The position numbers and the translations under genes are program-made. Under the pieces are notes generated by a model, which was not told the origin of the DNA, did no database searches, and saw nothing but the letters and a program-made list of their open reading frames with translations. Below are positions 1 through 13,100 of a DNA stretch of 64,000 nucleotides, piece after piece (within the stretch, counting starts at the first letter, position 1; each line of letters opens with the position of its first letter). This DNA comes from Diphasiastrum complanatum (lineage: Eukaryota > Streptophyta > Lycopodiopsida > Lycopodiales > Lycopodiaceae): assembly GCA_029204225.1 (NCBI GenBank), contig CM055106.1, positions 12,823,193 through 12,887,192 on the forward strand, in the 5' to 3' direction.

Positions 1-23
1 GTTTTCCTTCATACGAAATGCTA

Positions 24-170
24 TCACCACCTTATATTTAAGGATTCTTCTCGTTTTTGTTTTGAAGGCCGTTGATCTTTACTAATCGACAATCGTACAG
101 GTTGAAGCTGAGGAAGCATATTATTCACGCCAAGGTATTCCTGCTTCAGCTCTTCTAAAGTTCTAGACAC
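24..170 (-). CDS. PAM1: PAM1-like gene, coding exon 8 with stop (residues 378-425)
   Basis: 48 codons plus TGA at 26-24. It starts VSRTLEELKQEYLG and ends in a basic, Ser/Lys-rich tail, as in the family. Acceptor TTGCAG at 173-171. The 3' UTR begins at base 23 and continues outside the window. Confidence 0.92.
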   Translation of the reverse strand: MSRTLEELKQEYLGVNNMLPQLQPVRLSISKDQRPSKQKREESLNIRW

Positions 171-3100
171 CTGCAAGCAGAAAAACAAGGCGATTGATTT
201 GTTATTCCATTGATGCAAACCCTATTCTGATGAGAAAGCAGAAAATGGTGCAGTGAGCATTGTAATCAACTCTTAATAGCAGATAAGTTGGACAACTCTA
301 ACCACTGTACAATGTCTTCTCTATTCACTGAGCTACCTGAATTTCTGTCTAGCAAGATACATGAAACATCACCAAGCTACCCCCCAAAAGAAACTAAAAG
401 AACTATAGAAAACCAAAAGAGCTTTTCTTATATTGAAAGCTGACGCAGAAGTCACATAAAGAATTGCAAGAACATCTAATATGTTCAAAAAACACCAAAA
501 GTTGCAAGTGTTGCTTCAATTAAAGACCTTCAAGAGCAACAGGAAACAACTATCAAATAGAGTTAAGATCTTTGGAACTATTAGCTCGTAAATCAACACT
601 AGCAATGGCTAGCAAACTTGTAGTCCAAATAATTAGTGGCCCTGAAATTCGTGGCTCCTGAAAATAAAAGTTAAATCTACCACACTCACTATCCAGAAGT
701 ATCATACATTTACTTTTCACTTACCTTCAGAGAGTATGCCATTGGAAGCAAGACATTAGGTTGTAATGCGTCCTCTGGGAAATTTCGCAGTGCATGAACC
801 AGTTTTTCAAAAGGTAGCTTCAGCTGAAATGAAGTACAGATTATTACACAAGTTAGTTTGTTGATATCCGAGAATTCTGAGAGCAAGATTTATGAGGTGC
901 CTGTCAATATATTGTTCACAAAAAATTGGAAATCAATTATCGTTAACTTTCATGAGTGGCACAAGTTTTATAACAAGATCAAACCTTTTTGTCGAAGACT
1001 TTCGACCTTTCACTTTTACACATGGTCAAATATTCAAATATACAAACTAAATAATCAACATAATTACACCCTTCTGATTCAAAGCCAACATACCAGGTCC
1101 TCTTGACAATACTTGAGCAATGCAAGACCAACACGAAAAATAATCTTAACCCCCTGAAAAGAAACACATTAAGGGGATCAGTTCAAACGACTTTAATGCT
1201 TACATACTTGAGAGCAGAGAAGAGTTACGTATGTCAGTGCAGCAATGAAAGCGACTTATACAGTTCATCTCTATATGGATTTTTCCCCTGCACTTTGCAA
1301 AGTTTCGTGAAAGTCTCAATTTCTGCCTGGTACTCTCATACAAGAATTGTTTCATGCACAGCATTCCCTACAAATCCAACCACACAATAGCAGTCATGTT
1401 CAGATAACAAATATTCTATCTGCTTAGGATTACACAAGGTGCAGAGTGAACCTCGTAAAGAAAAACGTCCCAAATTCGAAGTGCCAAAGGAAATGGAAAG
1501 GAATATGAAAACACTGTGATGAACCATTGGCTTGCATACATGCTGGGATTGATAGTCTCCTCATCAAAATGAGAACCTAGCCTTGGTAATAACTCATGGA
1601 CCAAACGGTCAAACTGAAACAGATATTGCTGAACCAATGGTAAGCCTGCCTGCTCCACATGAGAAAAAAACAGGTTATTTGAGAGTAGTACAGAAAAAGG
1701 AAAATTCCAAGCAAGAGCCAACAAACCCTTTATGGGAACACAGACTCCAAGCATTACCATGACAGATCCTTTGTACAATAGGCAACAAGAAGAAATCAAA
1801 CATTCTATACAACAAAGCAGGGAAAGAGAGCTGCCATATCCTTCCCAATCGTTTTTTAACAGAATTCATATATCCATGTATCCAGGATAACAGCAACTGG
1901 TCAATATACTATGTGTTCACATCAACATTATTGACCAGACTTGTGGCTTAAACTTGGTTACATACAGTTTTGAGCACACGATGCAAGAAGTTTCTATTTT
2001 GAGATTGAGATAGCCTAAAATTACAACTGACAATATTAGAATACATAACAAAAAGGAGTTTTGAGAAGAGAATCATATTCTCTTAAGAGAAGATTGTCTG
2101 CTTACCTATGGGACTCAATTCCTCATCCCAAGATAAGAGTGGCATTTCATCAGTATATTTCCAACTCTTCCCCTCTTTAACGAGATGTTTGTTTACTAGT
2201 CCGTTTTCATGTTTGCTAAGTTAAGCCTGAATTGAGTCATATTTCAAATCCCCTATACTCCGGCTTTCTTGTTAGAAACGCACAGCTCTGATTTTTATTC
2301 ACTTGATTTTAAGATTTTATTATAAACCTTTACAGCTGCAGATCCAAATCTACAGCCAGCATTCCAACGATTTAACACTATCTAGTCAGAACCATGAAGA
2401 CCCATCAAATCCTGTTAGCACTAATTATTATCATACACTAGAAGTCCAGTCTCTAAAATTCATGCTGGTCATTTAAGCTTCTATAGCATCCAGTTAAATC
2501 GGGTTCTCCCCACCTCTGTAAATAGAAGTGCTTCAACCATAAGTATGCTCTTTATAACTATGGTCATTAGATACTAGCACAATTGGCTATAGTAGTACCT
2601 CGAGCAGATTCCAATGCTAAAATGCTCCGGACAAACTCTAGTTGCTTTTGCCCTGATTCTGTTGAACACTGCTTGATGAAATAACGAGAAACTTGATGCA
2701 CAAACTATCAAAGTTAACAAAAGCTGAAACTTGAAATTCTCCCTCTGTTTGGAACAAAATGAATCTCTTAAGATCAGTCTGGAAGGAGTGTTCTTTATGT
2801 ACTCCAGAAAGTAATGCAGCTAAATGACTTGGCTTTTGAAAATACACAAACTGGAACTACATTTCCACATGAACAAATAATTTCATAGAGTGACAGCTCT
2901 AGGTTTCATGTCATATTGCTATGTGTACAGGATAGTTTTGCACTTGTAACATACACTATGAGATAAGCTTCTTCGAAATAGAACCATAATAAGCAGGCCT
3001 TTCTGGAAAATCGCCAATGATTTGGCTACTGTGAATCTACTAAGCAGTGTATACAAAGATGTGTGAGAGCTTCGATGCTCCTTCCTGGCCATATGTAGAC

Positions 3101-4080
3101 ATTGCATAAGTCTACAAGGTCAGCTTGACTCATTTTTGCAAACTCGCAAGTCCTCAAAACTTTGTCTTTTGATGCCTGTTGCATCCCCTTTCAAACTCCA
3201 TCTAGTCCAGTTGAGAATATGCTTGGAAATTATGTCAACTTTGAACATATTTCATGCTAACAATTAGGAAAGACCATTAAACTATCTCCCTTTCAACAGT
3301 CCGACAACCAATGAAGCTTCCAGCAACCATAACACTTCTAATGCAGTTGAGCAGCTTGATGTTTATGTACAGAGTTGGCAGAAAACAAAGATCTGTCAGA
3401 ATTTTGAAGATATGTGGCATTCTCGCTAATCTTCTTGAATCGCACTAGGGTTAGTTCGTCTAAGATAACAGTTTCTAATGTATGCAAGTGAATATGCTAA
3501 TATTTCCAAGATCAATTCCAAACTTCACAGCTATACTACATTTTTGGTCCAATTAAGTCTCCAACTGTAAATAACAAAAGAGAACACTAACCAAGTAAAG
3601 TCCCTCCATAGGTGCATGCACTGCACCTTTTAGTAAAGCCACCAGCAACCAAAATGCATCTTCCTCACTCATATAAAGCAAAAGCAAGCCTGCTAAAAAT
3701 CCCATTCCCTGTTATAATTCATGCATCAAAGCAGAAAGTCTTTAGTAAGAAACTTATACGGCCTCATCATCTCTCAAAAGTGCCGATGACCATCACAAAC
3801 TACATGCATTTCGACTCACGAACTGAGACAGCTGAGCAGTTAAATTTTGCATTAAAATAGACAAGAATAATGAATTACCTGCACATAGCCAACATCTCTG
3901 TCATAGACAGAATATGCTTTTAAAACATTATAAAGTGAACGCTGCCCTGGTCCATGCCTTTGCTGGAAATAAACATGTGAAGGAAATGTACGAGATATAT
4001 CTCTTATAATATCGAGTTCCGAAGCTGAAGTTTCGTAAAGAACTAGTTGCTGTGAAGCCACCAAGTGGGGAAGAATCAGA

Positions 4081-4137
<57 letters not shown>

Positions 4138-7100
4138 CAAACTACAGGCAGAATTAAAAAAAAAGAGTAAGGATTAAAGCTCAAGAACTAAAAGATTAGT
4201 TTATCTCATGCAATGTCTTTTTCTTCAAGGGCTTTTAGACAGGAGACCGTAAAACGAATGTAAAGCAGATTATGACTTTTGAAAGCATCATGCTGGCAGG
4301 AATAAGTCCATTGAGATTTTCAATAGAAGATTATGGCCCATAATAAGTCCTTAAAAAGTGAGGATATTACAACATACAGAAAGTAAAACAGTACGGGCCA
4401 TCAAAAAAGCATCTACCAAATGCCTAGTCAATTCGTGGCTCAGCCTAACAGCCCATAATCTTATGGCCATATTACCCATTTGAGAGGTCACTAAGAACTC
4501 TATTCCCCAATACATAATGACACCTGCGTGATTACTGAATGTACTCCACTCTAATAACACCTTTCAAATCAATAAGTTTGACCAATTGTGTCTTACAAAA
4601 CTTGGTAAATCCAAGGCTTTGTGCTTAGATAATCTGCTGTCACAAATAAACAAAAGCTTCAATTAGTGAAGCAAGATCTCACTCTCAAGATTGTGGACCC
4701 TCGGAAATCATTTAGCTTAGATGCAAATGCAAGAATTATCACTAGGGAGGCTATTCTGATGCAAGAGAAAGGGCAAGTAGCCTATACAAGAGCAAAAAGC
4801 TCAACTTTGCTTACAAACAAGTTCCAACTCATGAAAAGGAGGTTTATGTCATAATCTAATGCATTGGGATATGTGTTCTATGTTTATACAAGATATGATG
4901 CATTGAGATACTATGTGAACCAGCCAATTCCAAGAGGTCGACAAGCCATATGGGCTTAAATGATGCAAACGTTTGTTTTGGAAATACACCACAATAGAAG
5001 TGGTAAATGCATTGTCTCAGATAATGTATCATATGTCTCAGCAAGATCCCAATGTCAAAAGGTGGGCAAGAGGTGAGCCATGGTCATGCATACTTGTAGG
5101 AAATAGAAGCCTAAGGATCCAGAATCTTAACTATTCAATCACACAAAGCATTCTCAAAAGAAAGAGAGAGATGGCTAGAAACCCTCTTGTAGAAACTCGT
5201 GGACAGCCAAGGAGAATAGTCAGTATTGCTTACAAAAGTCTCATACAAATGGGATGCACACATATATATATTCCAAGATGACTATCTAACTTCATGACTA
5301 TTGGCTATCCAACTACTTGACTATTAGCTATCCAACTACTTGACTATTGACTATCCAACTTTCTATAAGTTACATAGAAAGAATAAGGTACCTCCAATAT
5401 GTCAAGTTGGGGTACTTAATGTCACAATTAGGCCTAGTGGACCCATGAGTCCCTACCAAGTTAATTTCATACTAACTTAGCTAACTCTAAGTTTAGTAGG
5501 CCTAATATAATAAATGATCATGGTTACACAACTCTCGACCTTTTGGGTCAAAGTAACTTATGGTAATATAATCAATTCCAATTACATTCCAACACCCTCC
5601 TTAAATGGAAATGCATAACATAACATGAAGTAACTTCTCGAAAGAGAAAAATGCAACTTGTTGTCCGAACTTCATGTTGCCAAATAAACTTCGCACCGAA
5701 GTAGTCGAAATCTCATCCCCAATCATGTCCAACATATGAAAGGAAAAGAATGCGTAATAATGAAGCATCAAGTCGAAGGGTGAGGATTTGCATGCTCCAT
5801 CCGAAGTAGGGAACCAACATAAACTCGGCAAAAAGTCGAAACATGGACTTGTAATCCATCATAGGCTCCCACGTCATTCGAAAATACTTCTTACCATAAG
5901 GACAATAAAAAAGAGTACCAAATTTTTTTGGCATCACATCCTCCCGAACCTTACCATCAATGACTTGCTGACATAGAATAGGCAATGTACCAACATCATG
6001 ATGAAGAGTTAAGTGTAGAACCAAAAAAATCAGCAAGAGGTACTGATTTTAAAGAGGCATGTGCCTTCCCTTCGTAGTAAGACATTTCTTTGTTGTCCTG
6101 CAAAGTCTCCAATAGCCGACAAAGAATTGTTATGGGCTGTTCAACACTTTGCTGCCCAAAGTGTTCCCAGCATGGACCATATTGTCCATAATCTTCCGCA
6201 GGCTGTTCCTGAAGCATAATGGACTGCTCGTGATGTAATATGGGCTGTAAATGACCAAAAGAAGATGACTGAACCCACTGTCCAACGTCTTCGTCTACGT
6301 AGGAGGATTTTGCACTCATATCATGATAGCCCTAGTGTTGGTCATCCCGGTGTGGATAGGACTTATAATTGATTCTACGTTTGGTTTGAGTGTCAGGCTA
6401 ATGAAGCTGATAGTATTAAAGTCTTTGGATTGTTACACCCATTACTTGTACTAGACGAGAGACAGAAAATTATTTCAATAGACTTCATTAAGCACTTGCC
6501 ATGTACATAGCAGCAACATGATGATATCTTGCACCTTGCACTACGCCACATAGTGCATTCTATTCTCAGCGACGCATAAAAGCAGCCATATAGGTCAATC
6601 CCATTGCTAGGAAGTTTCACGACAATTACAACACTCAAGTGCTTGCACAACTTTAAACTTGTCACTTGTGCATAATGTAATATGTAGATGTACTTATTAC
6701 TAGCTACTATGTACTATCATCTATGTACCATGCACTACAACCTGCTACAAGTTCCCAAATACATGAACTTTGAGTTTGAGCATTACTTGTAGGTTGCAAC
6801 AAACTTCTTAACTACTAACTATCTTAGAAACATCGTGACCAGCAAGCAGAGGGGACCAGCAAGAGCAACTGGAAGACCAAAGGGAGGTCGAAATGACAAG
6901 ATGCCGACAAGAAGACCTGCACGAGATACAAAAGAGACGGGCATACAATAGATACCTGCTGGCTCAATCCCAAGATTGAGTGTATCCATTGCCACAAGAA
7001 GGGTCATGCAGCCATGGATTGCCGCTAGAACCCAAGAAACAGATCATCACAGAACAGACAGGAGAACGATAATAGTTCTTCCTATGTCGAGGAGCCCGAG

Positions 7101-10100
7101 AGCTCGAAGATGGGCGAAGAAAGAACGAACAAAAATTGTTCGACCGCCTACATCTGTGAAGATGTGTGTGCAGCATCAACGTCTAACACACAAAAGGTGA
7201 TCCTGGATTCAGGAGCCACCTCGCACTTTGTGACATCAAGATGAATCATGTCTGATTTCAGAAGTGCAGATCCCTCAAGATTCATAGTTCTTGGAGATGG
7301 ATCCAGACATCAAGTGAACGGTATTGGTTCACTCTGGCTCAACACTAACGACAAAGACAGACGACTCGACGACGTTCTGTTTGTGCCAACTCTGCAGCAA
7401 GACTTGCTCTCTGTAGCAAGAATAGTAGATGCAGCGTGTGATGTTTTCTAACGAAGCATGCAACGTGATTAATGCCAGCACCAGCACTCTCATTGCTCAA
7501 GGCAGAAGGAAAGGGAACCTATATCATCTGAAGGTACGCCTACTTGCAGATCAGGTGCATCAGACTCATGACGACTCGCCAGACACTCTGTGGCACAGAA
7601 GACTCTGCCACATGAACTCAATGGCACTCTACCAGACAAGTCATCATAGAGCAATAACAGGGGTCAGCATCTCGAATGCAACCAATTCGACCACCTGTGA
7701 TGCATGTTTGAAAGGCAAGATGTCACGCACACCATTCGTCAAAGACTCCTACAGAACGACAAAGATTCTGGAGTTGGTGCACTCTGACATCTGCGGTCCA
7801 TTCAACGTGATCTCAGTAGGAGGCTCAAAATACTATATAACCTTCATTGATGATTATAGCAAGTTTTCTAGAGTGTATTTTATTCAGAATAAATCTGAAG
7901 CACTCGATAAATTCACAGAATATGTGAATTGGGCTGAGAGATGCACAGGCAGCAAGGTGAAGGAGATCAGAACAGATCGAGGTGGCGAATATATCTCGAA
8001 TCGCTTCGATGACTTCTGCAATGATCGTGGCATCATTCACAGAAGAACTGCAGCCTACACACCGCAGCACAATGGTGTTGCTGAACGAAAGAACAGGACC
8101 TAATGGAAGCAACCAGATGCATGATGGCATACTCGAAGGCTCCAAGGGCACTACAGTAGCTACAGCCACATACATCCAAAACAGGACAGGTAAATCTGGT
8201 GTTCCTCACACGACACCACATGAGCTATGGTGGGGTAGAAAGCCCAACCTGTCTCACGTCAGAATATTTGGCTGTGCAGCATATGCACATATTCCTAATA
8301 AGCTTCGCAAGAAGCTTGATGAGAAAGCCGAGCAAGGATTTTTGGTAGGTTATGACAATAATTCGTCATACTACACAATCTACATGCCAGACACGAACAC
8401 TGTAATCACTCTAATCTTAGGTTTACATAGAGAGACCGTACTTACTAGATAATACTTGACACATATCAAAAAAAGGATACATAGAGTGTAACTAAGAGAG
8501 AAGAGACACAAAAGAAGTCTGATGCTAGTAAGCAATCAAGACGAACACAGACAGAAGCTCCGCCTGCGTGCGAGAAGATAATTCTGTCTAGGATCAGAAG
8601 ATCCAATTGTCCACTAGTGAAGCGAGACTACTACTCGTGAGAGAGCCGTGCTTCTCTTACGCCAACGCACGGCGTGGATTCGCATGCAGTGCCCTGAAGA
8701 AATCAAAGAAAATCAATATAGATTATTTTTCTGGTTGTGTCTGATTTTGGATGTCGAATGCTTATGCTGTTTATTTTAATATGTCTGAGTTTTCTTGCTC
8801 CCTTTGAATTTCGAACCTTGGTTGAAATGAAGTCGAATGCTGTATTAATTTTATGAATGTAGATCAGTAGTAACTGACTACTCTCTGGAGGATTGTAGGA
8901 GTGTTTCAGCTGGCAGTGCCCAGCGAACGCATCTGAACTCCATCCGAATCTCGAAAGAGCCTAGGTCACATGACCTAGCAATGGTTGGTTAAACGATTGA
9001 CCAATACTTTGTGCGTTAACCTAACTAAGAGGTGTACTACTAACAACATCCGCCATGCCTCGTCCTGCCTCAATGATCATTGAACCACCCAAGACTTGTG
9101 TTTGCAAACTGCAAGTCGTAGGCATGTTCTAATCTAAGCAGATAACTAACGACTTCATAGACAACATTATTCCCATCTCATCTTACTATAAAACAATTTG
9201 TGAGCACGCCTAGTCACATTTGGTGACACACCTAGTTCTATTGTCGATTGATATTGAATTTGCTAGTCTAGGCTTGTATGGGGTCATGTTTGGTTTGTTA
9301 CCCAACCCTAACACTTGCAATTACAACGCCCCACTAAATTTTGTAAAACCATGCATTTATTTTGAGGATAAAGATGACATTAAACTCCTAGGAGATGTTA
9401 GAAGTAATAAATGATAATGATAGTTTCTCATAGGTTACTTTGACCCAAAAGGTCGAGACTTGTGTAACCATGGGTTAGGTTTATTATTTAGACCATGTTA
9501 AGTCAGTTTTAGTTGAGTTGGACCCAATTTCGGTCCAGTAGTAATTCGTGGGTCCAAGTAAAGTCTAATTATGTTAAGGGACCCTATCTTGACTTTTGGG
9601 GATGCCCTATAATTAGTAGTGGGTCTTGGAAGGTTCTAGAACTTAGAGTTTGGAAGAGTCTAGGCCCTTGGAAGGCCTATTTATATGTACTCTTTGTTCA
9701 TTTGTAATTCATTCCCTTTCAAGCATTGCTCCTACTTTCTCTCTCTTTGAGGGCGCCTAACCCTCTCCCTCTTCTTCTTCTTTCTCTTTTTCTTCTTCTT
9801 GTATATGGAGATTGAATGTTACAAGGATCTTGGCACTTTGATTTCCTACATGGTATCAGAGCCATGGATCTTCTATGCTTGATTTAGGGCGCCCTACCAA
9901 AAGAGATCGTCTTCACTTAGGGATCACAAAAATTCAGCACCTTTGCTGATTTTTTGGAGTGAAGATCCGTTTTTTGACTCTTTTCCGTTTTGCAGGAGGG
10001 CGCCACACATCAAAGAAGATAACAGGATTTTGGGCGCCCAAAAATCAGGTTGTTGTTTGCTGATTTTTCAGGTTGCAGGAAGGCGCCATTACTTATCTTC

Positions 10101-13100
10101 TTCGGGGCTTCTTTTAGGTCGCCCACATCCGTGTAGGTTTATCCTACTTCTGTTGGTCCGCTGCTGCCCTATTTTTCATATTTGCTCCTTTGCAGGAGGG
10201 CGCCCATCTACAAGCAATTTCTATTCTTCTGATTTGGCTGAAAAATCAGCACCCTTGCTGATTTTACAAAGTGAAGATCCGCTTCTTTTTACTTGTTTCC
10301 AAGTGTGGAAGAAGGTGCTAATTTTTTTGTGATGATCCGATCACATTCCGAGGCTGAAAATTGGACAGCATATTACCATTTGTAGGGTGTTGCAACAGCC
10401 CTATCCGTGTGTGTATTGTTCATACTTTTTGGCAAGAAAGAAGGATTCCAAAAAAAGCTTTGTTGGAGGCTAACCTGATTCTTTGCTTGCTGGTTTTTGA
10501 GTTTGTAATGCAATTTCAGGCTGAAATTTTCAGCACACAAGGCTTGTAGTGAGTTCCTACATCCATCTAATGTGTGGTTTCGACACATTCCGGTGCTGAT
10601 TTGTCAGATTTGATACTTGCTGGTTTTTGTGTCTTTTAGGGCACATTTAGGGTTTGAAAAAGTTTATCTTCTTGGCTGGTTCTTATGGCAAGAGATTTGG
10701 GAGCAATTCATACTTGTTCAGGTGAAGATATGTTGGATGGCACCAACTATTCTTCATGGAGTTGCAAGCTGAGATTTTGCATCGACGTGATATCAAGATT
10801 TTATTGGTAACAAGATCTATCTTATATCATTTGAGATTTTGCAAGACCTCTAAAAGTGCTTGGGAAACACTTTTAAAGATGTACCGAATAAAGGATTCAT
10901 CATCATGCTTTCTCCTCTCTAGTTCATCCTCTTTGAAGGTAGAAGGACAAAGTCATGCAAAGTTTGATCATTGTCTTTCTACAAGTACAAATTTGCATCG
11001 GAATGTTGGTATGGTAAAGCATTCTTCTTCTCTTGAGCCATTTGTTGCAAATGATGGATGCATTAGTGCAGAACTTTATGAGCAAGCTTCTCAAGATAAT
11101 GTTTTGGATAAGGCTGAAATCAAGCATTCTTTGAAGCCATTTTGTACTAATGGAGGAGGGGAAAAAATCATGTCAATTAGTACATTGGTTCAAAGCGGCG
11201 TGTTGCTAGATTATTTGGGTGTTCAAAGTGGCAAGCTGTTAGTTTTTTTCTTGAAGATGGTGGACACCAGATTTAGCCATAGTTTATTGATCATTTTCAG
11301 CCTATGTTACATCGTGAGCATCCTATTATGCATCAGGAACGGCCTGTGGAAGGTTTTTGGACAGCAAGGTCCACATTTGGAACACTTTGGATAGCAAAGT
11401 GTTGGTGATTTTGTGGCTGTTGGACAGCCTGCTACAGCCTCTTGTTGGTTGTCCGAGTCTTTGCGGGATAGCAAAGCATCTTTTTACCTTGGAGGAAACA
11501 CACATGCCTCACCAAAATCAGTACCTTATGCTGATTTTCATGTTTTGATGCTTACTTCTTATGATGACGGTGTTGTCTTACCTAGTGTTGGTGAGCAGAT
11601 CATTGATAGTAAGATTCGGGAGGATGTGATGGTAAAAGAGTATCATACTCTTCGTTATGTTTCTTGTGGTAAGAAGACTTATGGAATCATGTGGGAACCA
11701 TTGATGGATTGCAAATCCATATTTCGACTTGTGGTTGGTTTTTTGGTTACCTACTTTGGATGGAGCATGCTTGTCTTCACTTTTCGACTTGATGCTACCG
11801 CACTTCGTATTCTACATCTCTTCTACATCGGGCATGACTGGGGCTGAGATTTCGACTACTTCGACTACTTCAAGCTGAAGTTTTTTTTTGGTGGCATTAA
11901 GCTTGGACAACAAGCTACATCTTTTCTTTTTCAGCTACATGGAGTTTTGGGCAGCATGCAACACTTTGCATTTTTGTTGCAATTTTTCATACTTCATGTC
12001 ATGTTATGTTTTTTACATTATCATTTAAGGAGGGTGTTAGAAGTAATAAATGATAATGATAGTTTCTCATAGGTTACTTTGACCCAAAAGGTCGAGACTT
12101 GTGTAACCATGGGTTAGGTTTATTATTTAGACCATGTTAAGTCAGTTTTAGTTGAGTTGGACCCAATTTTGGTCCAGTAGTAATTCGTGGGTCCAAGTAA
12201 AGTCTAATTATGTTAAGGGACCCTATCTTGACTTTTGGGGGTGCCCTATAATTAGTAGTGGGTCTTGGAAGGTTCTAGAACTTAGAGTTTGGAAGAGTCT
12301 AGGCCCTTGGAAGGCCTATTTATATGTACTCTTTGTTCATTTGTGATTCATTCCCTTTCAAGCATTGCTACTACTTTCTCTCTCCTTGAGGGCGCCTAAC
12401 CCTCTCCCTCTTCTTCTTCTTCCTCTTTTTCTTCTTCTTGTATATGGAGATTGAATGTTAGAAGGATCTTGGCACTTTGATTTCCTACAGGAGAGGTGTT
12501 TCTGGTTGCTTGACTAGGATCTTATAATAGGTATAGGCATGGTCATGAACATGCAGAGAGCCAATTGATGCCTACATGGATAAACGATTAGTTTGTAGGC
12601 ACAAAGTAGGATATTGCCCAAGTAAATAAGCAAGCACTTTCTCTATTGTTACCAAGAATATTTGACACAAAGAAAGAACTGCAAAGCAGAACATACAGTC
12701 ACATTAGCTTACAATGTGAACGTTCATAACTCCAAATTTGTATACATACCACATGGATCTTAGAAGGGTTTTCATGGATGATAGCCAAGCCATCATTGTG
12801 ATTTTCTAAGATTATCAAGGTGCCAAAATTGAATGTAGGCCCTCATACTATATACATGTTGGAGCAAGTTAAGAATAAACCAAGTGCAGCACAACGTGTT
12901 CGGGATGAAATGCCTTTAATTTGTTAACTTACACCAAGTAAATATGCATCACAAAGTTTTATCAACATCACGATATGAAAGAGAAAGTGAATATACAACA
13001 ACTTCATCCAGATGGGTTCACTCATGTTTGAGTGAGCAATCAGCCTCTTTTAGGTACCACAAGATGCACATCCTACCAAATGATGAAACTGAATGTGTTA

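Larger units (their letters stand above)
9396..12489 (+). mobile_element. Element A: complete non-autonomous LTR retrotransposon, 3.09 kb
   Basis: Two 455-bp LTRs (9396-9850, 12035-12489) differ at only seven positions by my alignment (about 98.5% identical). The 5' LTR is followed at once by the primer site TGGTATCAGAGCCATGG (initiator tRNA-Met type), and the 3' LTR is preceded by the polypurine tract AAGGAGGG. A 5-bp target duplication GGAGA flanks it (9391-9395, 12490-12494). The 2.2-kb interior holds a broken gag start and an unknown ORF but no protease, integrase, RT or RNase H, so it must be mobilised in trans. It lies in intron 2 of the PAM1-like gene on the opposite strand. Confidence 0.95.

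Noticed and set aside
858-1390. ORFs on the plus strand opposite the PAM1-like exons
   Set aside because: They overlap validated exons on the other strand or AT-rich introns and have no family match.
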